In this document: positions 52,464-59,957 of the stretch, in pieces
Position numbering within the stretch: the stretch's first letter is position 1
Layout of the letters: every line of letters starts with the position of its first letter
Source: Enterobacteriaceae bacterium 4M9
GTDB taxonomy: Bacteria > Pseudomonadota > Gammaproteobacteria > Enterobacterales > Enterobacteriaceae
Direction of reading: 5' to 3'
NCBI GenBank assembly: GCA_010092695.1
Contig: JAADJJ010000001.1
Location: 930,001 to 994,000, forward strand
DNA length: 64,000 bases
Translations under genes and position numbers: made by a program
The notes under the pieces: generated by a model
Seen by the model: the letters and a program-made list of their open reading frames with translations, nothing else
Told to the model about the DNA's origin: nothing
Databases searched by the model: none

Positions 52464-53354
52464 ATGGATTTAAAAAGGCTGAGATATTTTTGCAAAGTGA
52501 TGGAGCAAGGTTCCATCAGCCAGGCCGCGCGTGTATTGAATATGGCCCAGCCACCGCTCAGTAAGCGCATTCAGGAGCTGGAAGAAGAACTGAACGTCAC
52601 GCTATTTCTACGTAACGGAAAGCGTATTGAACCCAGTGACGCTGGATATTATTTATATCGTAAGGCCTGTGAAATATTACGCGAGGTTGAAGATGCCACG
52701 CGGGAAACGGTACAAATCGCCCGGCGTGAAAGTCGCCTGCTGCGAATTGGCCTGACGCCTCTTTTTCAGTGTTATTTCAAACCGCTGTTTTTAGAATTAC
52801 ATCGGCGCAATCCCCACGTCGAATTAAATATTTCCGTTTCTGATTCCAGCAATCTGAAGTCATTATTGAATGATGCTCTTATTGATATTGCGCTTATTCA
52901 ACAGCCGCAACAGCACGACGGTTACGATATGCTGGCGTGTGCGCCTGTCACCGTGGTGGCGGTAATAGCCAAAACGCTGTTGCCCGAAAAGCCTGTCGGT
53001 CCGCTTCCTTATCTTGAGCTGGGGCACTATCCGCTGGTGCTGTTGCATCGTGCTTGTGACGAAGGCAGCTGTGAATCGCTGCTCGATCAGTTTCGCAAAG
53101 GTGGCGTTTCACCTCAGGTTATCATGCACATCACCCAGCCAGGCGTTATCCTCGACTGGCTGGAGTCTGGGCTGGCGGGCGCGACGCTCCTGCCATCCTC
53201 AGAGGTGGATGCAACAAAACTCCATAACTGCCATGTACTGGAGGTGTTTCCGTCACCGCAGGTATTTTTCCCCGCGATAGTGAAAACGCCGGGCATGTCC
53301 TGCATCCAGGAGTTAATGGATATTCTTGAAGAAGGGTTTCCGTTTGCGTCGTAA
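52464..53354 (+). CDS. LysR-type transcriptional regulator
   Basis: A 296-residue LysR regulator. The N-terminal helix-turn-helix is FCKVMEQGSISQAARVLNMAQPPLSKRI (residues 9-36 or so); a two-lobed effector domain begins at RLLRIGLTPLF. Target and ligand are unknown. It is convergent with a second LysR gene, 16 bases apart, and no divergent partner gene lies close on its left. Confidence 0.93.
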   Translation: MDLKRLRYFCKVMEQGSISQAARVLNMAQPPLSKRIQELEEELNVTLFLRNGKRIEPSDAGYYLYRKACEILREVEDATRETVQIARRESRLLRIGLTPLFQCYFKPLFLELHRRNPHVELNISVSDSSNLKSLLNDALIDIALIQQPQQHDGYDMLACAPVTVVAVIAKTLLPEKPVGPLPYLELGHYPLVLLHRACDEGSCESLLDQFRKGGVSPQVIMHITQPGVILDWLESGLAGATLLPSSEVDATKLHNCHVLEVFPSPQVFFPAIVKTPGMSCIQELMDILEEGFPFAS

Positions 53355-53370
53355 GGCGTACTGAGCAGCG

Positions 53371-54285
53371 TCAGCTTTCGTAGGTCAGGCGGTAAGGCGA
53401 GGTTTCGTTGAACTGGCGGGCGAAGAACTCAAGCAGCAGGCGCATCTTCTCCGGCATAAAGCGCCGCTGCGGATAGACGGCAAATACGTTATGTAGCGGC
53501 AGATGGTAATTAGGCAGCAGCGGCACCAGCCTGCCGTCCGCCAGCGCTGGACCTACGATAAATTTAGGCATCTGACACACGCCCATTCCTGCCAGCAGCG
53601 CTTCATAGAGCACTTCGCTGTTGTTAACCTGGTAATTACCGCGCGGAATAAAGCGCTCTGGCCCGCTTGGCCCGGTAAAACTCCACGCTGCGCCACCACG
53701 AAAATACGAGTAGAACAGGCAGTTATGGTGCTGCAAATCCTCCAGCGTTTGCGGTTCGCCGTACTGGCGCACATATTCCGGCGAGGCACACAACACGCTT
53801 GAGCATGGCGAGAGCGGGCGGGCTATCAGCGAGGAATCACTGAGCTGGCCGATGCGAATGCCCATATCAAAACCTTCTCCCACCAGGTCGACCATTCGAT
53901 CGTCCATCGACATATGCACTTCTATCTGCGGATTTTCCTGAAGGAACCTGGGCATCAGCGGTGCGATGTGCAGGCGTCCAAACACCATCGGCACGGTGAT
54001 GCGCAGTAATCCCTGCGCCTGGTCCTGCATACGTGAAATGGCATCTTCGCCCTCTTTAGCCAGCTGGCTTGCAGCACGCACGTACTCGTAATACTTCACG
54101 CCTGCTTCAGTAAGGCTGAGTTTGCGCGTGGTGCGGTTGAGCAGACGGATACCGAGATCGTCTTCAAACTGACTGATGCGTTTGCTGACCGCTGACTTGG
54201 TAATGGACAGTTTTTTGGCAGCGGCAGAAAAGCTGCCCGTTTCAACGACCGCGATGAAGAACGGGATAGTTGCGAAATTATCCAT
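53371..54285 (-). CDS. LysR-type transcriptional regulator
   Basis: A 304-residue LysR regulator of the DsdC/AaeR-like group that acts on divergent genes. The helix-turn-helix is FIAVVETGSFSAAAKKLSITKSAVSKRI. It is divergent from the DMT transporter pair with a 104-base gap, so it probably controls the operon 54390-57655. Confidence 0.93.
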   Translation of the reverse strand: MDNFATIPFFIAVVETGSFSAAAKKLSITKSAVSKRISQFEDDLGIRLLNRTTRKLSLTEAGVKYYEYVRAASQLAKEGEDAISRMQDQAQGLLRITVPMVFGRLHIAPLMPRFLQENPQIEVHMSMDDRMVDLVGEGFDMGIRIGQLSDSSLIARPLSPCSSVLCASPEYVRQYGEPQTLEDLQHHNCLFYSYFRGGAAWSFTGPSGPERFIPRGNYQVNNSEVLYEALLAGMGVCQMPKFIVGPALADGRLVPLLPNYHLPLHNVFAVYPQRRFMPEKMRLLLEFFARQFNETSPYRLTYES

Positions 54286-54389
54286 TATTTTGTCAACACC
54301 TCGTAAACAATGTGTTTCTTACAACCCTGGTTATACCCCATTTGCTTTTTTTTTAGAATAGAAACCCTTATGTAAAGGAGCCATAGTTT

Positions 54390-54851
54390 ATGCGTACCCA
54401 GAGCAGTATTTTGCTGATGGCGGTGGGGGCGGGTGTGTTGTTAACGGCCATGATCACAACCAACAGCTATCTCGCCACCTGGAACTCTCCGCTGATTGCC
54501 TCCTGGTTTGCCCACGGCTCCGGTGCGATTGTTGCCTGGGCACTGCTAATGGTAAAGCTGCGTCCGGCACAGGCCGTGGCGACCGCGGCACCTGAGCGCA
54601 AGCCACCTCTGTGGAGCTATCTGGGCGGTATCCCTGGCGCACTTACTGTGCTGCTGGCCGCTATTGCGGTTAATAGTCCACTGGCGCTGGCGGGCACGCT
54701 GGGGTTGATGCTCACCGGCCAGATTCTGTTTGGGTTGCTCTCCGATCTGCGTGGCTGGTTTGGCGTTATTAAGTGCCGCTTTAGCACGCTCGATTTGCTC
54801 TCCGTTGCCCTGATTCTGTGCGGCAGCGCCATTCTCATTATTTACAGATAA
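54390..54851 (+). CDS. Small DMT transporter subunit (DUF606/YdcZ), first of a pair
   Basis: A 153-residue membrane protein with about five hydrophobic segments, half the size of a normal drug/metabolite transporter. It belongs to the DUF606 (YdcZ-like) group. ATG follows AAAGGAG. The next gene encodes a similar protein four bases later, so the two probably form a heterodimer. Substrate unknown. Confidence 0.88.
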   Translation: MRTQSSILLMAVGAGVLLTAMITTNSYLATWNSPLIASWFAHGSGAIVAWALLMVKLRPAQAVATAAPERKPPLWSYLGGIPGALTVLLAAIAVNSPLALAGTLGLMLTGQILFGLLSDLRGWFGVIKCRFSTLDLLSVALILCGSAILIIYR

Positions 54852-54855
54852 TCCC

Positions 54856-55347
54856 ATGCTTATTTATATCGCCATCGCACTGGTTAACGGCATATGCATC
54901 AGCCTGAGCCGCTCGGTTAACGGGCGTCTTAGCATGGAACGTAACGCCTTTTATGCATCCCTGTGGAATCACATTATCGGTTTTCTGTTTTTAACGCTGG
55001 TGATTCTGGTTATGAGCGGAGGGTTCTCTGGATTTCAGTTTAATGCACCCTGGTTTGCCTACATTGGTGGTGCTATCGGCGCGCTGTTTGTTGCTATCAA
55101 CAGCTACATTCTGCCGCGTACCGGGTCTACACAGGCGGCGATGCTCATCATCAGCGGCCAGATGATTTCCGGTGTTGTCATCGACCAGATTCTTCATCCA
55201 GGTCATACCCTGTGGGCCAAGCTCGCGGGCGTGCTGGTGATTATTGCGGGTATCTGGGTTTCTAAAGTTTCGGCCATGAAAAAAGCCGGTGTGGATGTGG
55301 CGCTTTGGCCCACGCTGCCCGGTAAGAAAACAAGGCTTAAGCACTAA
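54856..55347 (+). CDS. Small DMT transporter subunit (DUF606/YdcZ), second of a pair
   Basis: A 163-residue membrane protein with about five hydrophobic segments, including SRSVNGRLSMERN and the QAAMLIISGQMISGVVID motif seen in this family. It is four bases after its partner. Transport of the product or substrate of the downstream enzymes is a reasonable inference. Confidence 0.88.
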   Translation: MLIYIAIALVNGICISLSRSVNGRLSMERNAFYASLWNHIIGFLFLTLVILVMSGGFSGFQFNAPWFAYIGGAIGALFVAINSYILPRTGSTQAAMLIISGQMISGVVIDQILHPGHTLWAKLAGVLVIIAGIWVSKVSAMKKAGVDVALWPTLPGKKTRLKH

Positions 55348-55421
55348 CTACTCGTCATTGTGGCGGCTCACATGGCGTGAGTCCCGGTAACAATGCCATT
55401 ACGCAATGCAGGCAGGTCAAT

Positions 55422-56240
55422 ATGAACAAAGTAGCAAAATTAAGGGCCATCTTTAAAAGCCTGAAAATGGAATTTCTGCCGGGTGTTCACGATGGGCAAT
55501 CAGCGCACGTGGCCGAGCAGGATGGTGTCAGAGGCGTCTGGGTTTCGGTTGCAGACCGGGTGCACAGCGGCATGAACGTGACGGACTGGCTCGATATTAT
55601 CGAGCATGCGGGCAGTCTGAGCAGGACTATGAGCATTCCCTGTCTGCTGGATATTGGCAAAGGTTTTGGCGACCTGAAAAATACGGTGGCCCATCTGCGT
55701 CGTCTGGGTATCGCTGGCGTATGTATTGAAGATGGTGTTGAGCCTGGCGAGCCGTGGAGTCTGGCGGCGGTGAATGAAAGCTGTGAGCAGGTGCGCGCGG
55801 CTAAGGGCGAAGCAGGCAATGATATCTTCCTGGTGGCCCGCTGTGGAGCACTGGCGAGCGGCAGAGGCATGCAGGAAACGCTCGATCGCTGTTATGCCCT
55901 GCAAAAAGCAGGTGCTGATGCAGTACTGCTGCATTCGGAAAAGGCCCATGGCCTGGAGATTGCCGAGTTTATGTACCGCTGGCGTGGTACTGTGCCGGTG
56001 GCCATCATCTCAAGCCAGTACACCAGCGTGCCGACGCAGGTGTTTGATAACGCGGGCGTCGCGGTGGCCATTCGCGCGACCCGTGGCCTGGTCACCCCGC
56101 AGACGGAGCCGGATAAGCCGGGCTGGCTGCACGTCGAAGCGCGCCGCGAAGACCACGTCGAACAGGATATTCCCCCGCTGGATACCGTACTGCTGCACCG
56201 AGTGCGTGAAGAGGCGCAGAACCGTTACCAGCCAGGCTAA
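55422..56240 (+). CDS. PEP mutase/isocitrate lyase superfamily protein with altered active site
   Basis: A 272-residue protein that aligns over its length with phosphoenolpyruvate mutase: HDGQSAHVAEQDGVRGVWVS, VLLHSEKAHGLEIAEFM and the order of barrel strands. Key positions differ. The metal-binding DADTGYGN of PEP mutase reads DIGKGFGD, and the gating loop EDKxFPKTNS reads EDGVEPGEPWS. The usual mutase chemistry is therefore unlikely; it may be a hydrolase, lyase or non-catalytic relative. The ATG at 55422 follows CAGGTC. It lies 74 bases after the DMT pair and 104 before the ALDH-like gene. Confidence 0.85.
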   Translation: MNKVAKLRAIFKSLKMEFLPGVHDGQSAHVAEQDGVRGVWVSVADRVHSGMNVTDWLDIIEHAGSLSRTMSIPCLLDIGKGFGDLKNTVAHLRRLGIAGVCIEDGVEPGEPWSLAAVNESCEQVRAAKGEAGNDIFLVARCGALASGRGMQETLDRCYALQKAGADAVLLHSEKAHGLEIAEFMYRWRGTVPVAIISSQYTSVPTQVFDNAGVAVAIRATRGLVTPQTEPDKPGWLHVEARREDHVEQDIPPLDTVLLHRVREEAQNRYQPG

Positions 56241-56344
56241 CACCGTTTTCAGAGCACACAGGATTTGTGGAAAAGAATGTCCGTAGCAGGGAATTCGCTA
56301 TTCCGGCATACCAGGGAACAGTATCCTTACGCAGGAGAGAGGTT

Positions 56345-57655
56345 ATGTCAGTTATCTATTCTGGCATTTCGGGTGAAGAGCTTGCGCAGCAGAGTATTAT
56401 TGTACGCAATCCGTGGAATGACGAAATTATCACTGAGATTGCTATCGACAGCCGCGAGCGTGTGCAGCAAAAGTTGAGTGCAGCCTGGAGCTTTCGGCCC
56501 AGGCTCACCCGCGAAGCGCGCAGAGAGGTGCTTTCTCGCGCCAGGTCGCTGTTAGGCCAGCGCAAACTGGCGCTGGCAAGGCTTGCCAGCACGGAGTCCG
56601 GGCTGAGTTTGCAGGACACACTCAGGGAAGTGGACAGCCTGGGCACACAGCTTGATATTGCAAGTGAAGCGGCCCTGTTTAGCCCTGTCACTGTTGGCTC
56701 ATACAGTGAGGCCAGCTTGTCTGACGCACCGCAGGTGCTAAGTTTACGCAGTGCGTTAAACGGTGTTATTGCCGTCATTACTTCTTTTAACCATCCGTTG
56801 AGCCAGGTGCTGGATAAAGTGGCGCTGGCTATCGCGACCAATAACCGTATTGTTTTAAAACCCTCTTCTAAAACACCGCTGTGTGCCAGAGCCCTGCACG
56901 CGTTGCTGGTGGAGGCCGGTATGCCGGAGCAAATGTTTACACTGGTTAATTGCTCTGACTCGTTATTTGCCGACATTGCCGCGCATCACCACGGCGTGGA
57001 TCGGGTCTCGTTTAGCGGCAGCCGTGCAGCGGCACGCGAGATAGCCTTTCGCGTACCCTCACAGCGGCTGGTCATGGACCTCAGCAGTAACGATGCGCTT
57101 ATTGTCTGCGCCGATACGGATTTAAAAGCCGCTGCCGGGGTTACGGCCAGGGGCGCTTTTTCCCATTCAGGACAGGCTCACGGCGCGGTGAAATGGGTTC
57201 TGGTCGAGCGGCGCTGCCATGATGAATTTGTGCGTCATCTGGTCAATGAGGCCCGTCAGTGGCGCAATGGCGATCCGCTGGACCCGCAGGCCAGTATTGG
57301 CACCCTGATTGATGCGGCAAGTGCGGCAGAAATCGAACAGCGTATTGCGATTTCGCTGGCGCTCGGGGCAACCTGCGTTGCCGGTAACCAGCGTCAGGGC
57401 GCGTCGCTGTCAGCCACGGTATTAACCCGCGTGACGCCGGATATGCCAGTAGTGACCCGTGAAACCTTTGGCCCGGTTGCGCCGGTGATGGCGTTTACTG
57501 ATATCGACGATGCCATTGAGCTTGCCCGTAATACACGCCCAGGGCTTAACGCCTCACTGTTAACGCAGGATAAGGCGTTACTGGCGCGTTACCCCCGAGC
57601 CCCGGCATACGCCAGCCGCCAGACCTCTGCCTTCCACTCTCCTCTACCGTTTTAG
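56345..57655 (+). CDS. Aldehyde-dehydrogenase-like protein, probably inactive and C-terminally short
   Basis: A 436-residue ALDH-fold protein, about 45-50 residues shorter than usual. The cofactor region is kept (SFNHPLSQ and VLKPSSKTP). The catalytic Cys motif GQxC reads GQAH, so Cys is His, and the catalytic Glu motif LELGG reads MDLSSN. The chain departs from the family after LARNTRPGLNASLLTQDKAL and ends with a Pro/Ser-rich tail, so the end of the catalytic domain is missing. The nearest relatives by eye are phosphonoacetaldehyde dehydrogenases. The ATG follows AGGAGAGAGG. It may be a decaying gene or a repurposed pseudoenzyme. Confidence 0.82.
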   Translation: MSVIYSGISGEELAQQSIIVRNPWNDEIITEIAIDSRERVQQKLSAAWSFRPRLTREARREVLSRARSLLGQRKLALARLASTESGLSLQDTLREVDSLGTQLDIASEAALFSPVTVGSYSEASLSDAPQVLSLRSALNGVIAVITSFNHPLSQVLDKVALAIATNNRIVLKPSSKTPLCARALHALLVEAGMPEQMFTLVNCSDSLFADIAAHHHGVDRVSFSGSRAAAREIAFRVPSQRLVMDLSSNDALIVCADTDLKAAAGVTARGAFSHSGQAHGAVKWVLVERRCHDEFVRHLVNEARQWRNGDPLDPQASIGTLIDAASAAEIEQRIAISLALGATCVAGNQRQGASLSATVLTRVTPDMPVVTRETFGPVAPVMAFTDIDDAIELARNTRPGLNASLLTQDKALLARYPRAPAYASRQTSAFHSPLPF

Positions 57656-58027
57656 TCGCCTTTGGGCGACTGAAATATATCTGTGTTTTATATTATATAT
57701 CCGTAGCAGTATTCATTTTCTGCATAAATACCATTTTTCCCGGCTGCTTTTTCATTATTTTTATGATGCTGATTCAGACTTTGAGAGAGTGTGTTTTTTA
57801 TTTTCCTGTTTTCTTTAATTAATTATCACGTATTTTTTGTTTATATTTTATTCATAGTTAACATTAATTGCCATTATAAACGGGCAACCCTGTTTTATTA
57901 CAGTGAGTTATCCAATATTGTTTACAAAATGGAAACTATTTTTTTCCTTTAGGCGGGCTGGTAAAAGTAATTCAATCATTTAACATTCACTGCGAAATTA
58001 ATTAATGCTTTGGATGAAGGAAATACT
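57656..58027 (+). promoter_or_regulatory. AT-rich control region of the indigoidine-type operon
   Basis: About 370 bases of strongly AT-rich DNA without a gene. Near the left end AGTCGCC-TTT-GGGCGACT (57654-57671) forms a hairpin after the ALDH-like gene. An imperfect inverted repeat GTTTACAAAATGGAAAC lies at about 57918-57934. The Shine-Dalgarno AAGGA at 58016-58020 serves the tautomerase GTG. I could not choose a promoter with confidence. Confidence 0.55.
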
Positions 58028-58270
58028 GTGCCGCATATTAATGTTAAGCACTTCCCGTCATTAACTGACGGGCAGCGCGATCGTCTTTCCTGTTTATTTG
58101 TTGAGGCAATAAAGGATGTTATTCAATGCCCGCGTGGCGCTATTTCTGTGGCCTTTGAGCCGGTGGCGCCAGAAATATGGATGACGGATGTTTATCAGAA
58201 TGAAATTCTGGCAAGGAAAGACATTATACATACCTTTCCTGATTATAATGCGACTGATGAGGTAATATGA
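58028..58270 (+). CDS. 4-Oxalocrotonate tautomerase family protein, PptA-like
   Basis: An 80-residue tautomerase. The start is set at GTG 58028, because it places proline directly after the initiator Met (PHINVKHFP) and this N-terminal Pro is the catalytic base of the family. GAAGGA lies seven bases upstream. An in-frame ATG six codons earlier would bury the proline. The sequence resembles E. coli PptA (MPHIDIKCFP). TGA overlaps the next ATG (ATGA), so it is coupled to the C-glycosidase gene. Confidence 0.88.
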   Translation: MPHINVKHFPSLTDGQRDRLSCLFVEAIKDVIQCPRGAISVAFEPVAPEIWMTDVYQNEILARKDIIHTFPDYNATDEVI

Positions 58271-59214
58271 AAATGGTAAAATACACAAACAATGATTTAT
58301 TACAGTACAGCGAGGAAGTGCTTGATGCACTTAATTCCGGCAAGCCGGTTGTCGCGCTGGAATCTACCGTTATTTCTCACGGTCTTCCTTACCCGGAAAA
58401 TGCCGCGACGGCCATGAAAATAGAACAGGCCGTGCGTAATGAGGGCGCTGTACCTGCCACTATTGGTATTGAGAATGGCAAATTTGTGATTGGCATGACC
58501 GAGCAGGACATTGACCGATTTGCCAGCGTTAAAGGTATTCCTAAAACCACCAGCCGCGATATTCCGGTTATTCTGGCGCGCCGCGGCATGGGTGCGACCA
58601 CGGTGGCATCGTCAATTGTGGCGGCCGATCTGGCGGGCATTGCCTTTTTTGCCTCTGCGGGGATTGGCGGCGTGCATCGCGGTGGCGAAAAAAGCATGGA
58701 TATTTCTGCCGACCTGATTCAGTTCACCCGCTCAAAAGTGGCGGTGGTATGCGCCGGTGCCAAAAGCATTCTCGATCTCGGTCTGACGTTGGAATACCTC
58801 GAAACCCAGTGCGTGCCGCTCGTCTCCTGGCAATCCGACGATTTCCCGGCGTTTTACTGCGAAAGCAGCGGTTACCGCAGCCCGCACCGCATTGACGATG
58901 CCATGGAAGTGGCGAGCGTCATTGAGCACCACTGGCGTCTGGGCAACCGTAGCTCGGTGCTGATTACCGCGCCCATCGACAAAGAAAACGCCATTGATAA
59001 AGACGACGTGGAGGCGATTATCCAGGCCGCCGCTGAACAGGCCGAGCGCGAGGGTATTCGCGGACCGGGCGCTACGCCTTATTTGATGCGCGCTGTGGCA
59101 AAAGCCACCGAAGGGCGCACCGTGAAGGCCAACATGTCCGTGCTTATCAGCAATGCTGCCGTTGGCGCGCGTCTGGCCGTTGCCCACGCCAACTTCCTGA
59201 AAAAGGGAAGCTGA
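58267..59214 (+). CDS. indA: Pseudouridine-5'-phosphate glycosidase homologue, IndA-like
   Basis: A 315-residue PsuG-family protein. PsuG reversibly cleaves or forms a C-C bond between ribose 5-phosphate and uracil. The expected active-site residues are present: E32 in ALESTVISHG, K93 in GIPKTTSRD, D149 in MDISADL and K166 in CAGAKSILD, matching the positions I recall for E. coli PsuG. The family also contains IndA of indigoidine clusters. With an IndB-like phosphatase and an IndC-like synthetase downstream, C-glycosylation of a glutamine-derived ring is likelier here than pseudouridine catabolism. Symbol used by homology and context. Confidence 0.88.
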   Translation: MKMVKYTNNDLLQYSEEVLDALNSGKPVVALESTVISHGLPYPENAATAMKIEQAVRNEGAVPATIGIENGKFVIGMTEQDIDRFASVKGIPKTTSRDIPVILARRGMGATTVASSIVAADLAGIAFFASAGIGGVHRGGEKSMDISADLIQFTRSKVAVVCAGAKSILDLGLTLEYLETQCVPLVSWQSDDFPAFYCESSGYRSPHRIDDAMEVASVIEHHWRLGNRSSVLITAPIDKENAIDKDDVEAIIQAAAEQAEREGIRGPGATPYLMRAVAKATEGRTVKANMSVLISNAAVGARLAVAHANFLKKGS

Positions 59215-59215
59215 G

Positions 59216-59902
59216 ATGAGCAAGGTTCTGGCGATATTTGACCTCGACGGCACGCTGGTGGACACACCGTCCGGCATTGTGCGCGCCTTTAGTAGCGTGC
59301 TGCGGGCAAACGGGCTGGCGGCGGTGGATGAACTGGCGATCCGTAACACCATTGGCCTGCCGCTGGAAGTGGCATTTACCGAGCTTATGGGAATGGCAAA
59401 AGACGACCCGCGCATTCCTGGGCTGGTGCTGGCGTATCAGCAGGCGTTTCGTGAGCAGGTCTTACCGATAGCCCCTGAACTGGTGTTTCCGGGCGTGATT
59501 GACGGCCTGACCCGGCTGCGCGAGCAGGGCGTGGTGCTGGCGATTGCCACCAGCAAAGTCTCGAAAAGCGCGCTGGCGCTGCTGGAGGCCGCCGGTTTAC
59601 TGCCTTTTTTTGCCAGCGTGCTGGGCGCAGACGATGTGAAGCACCCTAAGCCGCACCCGGAAATGGCGCTGACGCTGATGGCAGCGTTCCACACGCCAGC
59701 GGCCCTGACCTGCATGGTGGGCGACACCACGCACGACCTGCTCATGGCGCGCCAGGCCGGTATCCACGGTCTGGGGGTGACCTGGGGCGTTCACAGCCGC
59801 GAACAGCTTGCACAAATGGAGCCAGTGCAAATTGCCACCCACTTTGCACAAACCGTTGACGCCATTCTGGCGCTGCGTTCGCAACAGGCGCTGATGGCCT
59901 GA
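59216..59902 (+). CDS. indB: HAD-superfamily phosphatase, IndB-like
   Basis: A 228-residue HAD hydrolase of the phosphoglycolate-phosphatase type. Motif I is FDLDGTLVDT (nucleophile D9), motif II IATSK, the lysine motif KHPKPHPE and motif IV VGDTTHD. It starts one base after the IndA-like stop. In indigoidine and minimycin clusters such a protein dephosphorylates the C-nucleotide; that role is inferred here. Confidence 0.87.
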   Translation: MSKVLAIFDLDGTLVDTPSGIVRAFSSVLRANGLAAVDELAIRNTIGLPLEVAFTELMGMAKDDPRIPGLVLAYQQAFREQVLPIAPELVFPGVIDGLTRLREQGVVLAIATSKVSKSALALLEAAGLLPFFASVLGADDVKHPKPHPEMALTLMAAFHTPAALTCMVGDTTHDLLMARQAGIHGLGVTWGVHSREQLAQMEPVQIATHFAQTVDAILALRSQQALMA

Positions 59903-59957
59903 TTGTTTCTGACGGGCGAGCACGTCAGGTGCTCGCCTTCTAATCGGAGTGAATACC

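Noticed and set aside
55422..56240. A true phosphonate biosynthesis start gene (pepM)
   Set aside because: The EDKxxxxxNS signature and the metal-binding Asp are missing, and no phosphonopyruvate decarboxylase gene is adjacent.
57540..57700. A simple frameshift that would restore the ALDH C-terminus
   Set aside because: I read the other two frames after residue 410 and did not find the expected VGTVWIN or PFGGxKxSG motifs before the AT-rich region, so the end appears lost rather than shifted.
58267..59902. A pseudouridine catabolism operon (psuG with a sugar kinase)
   Set aside because: The partner is a phosphatase rather than the PsuK kinase, and an A-Ox NRPS follows in the same operon.
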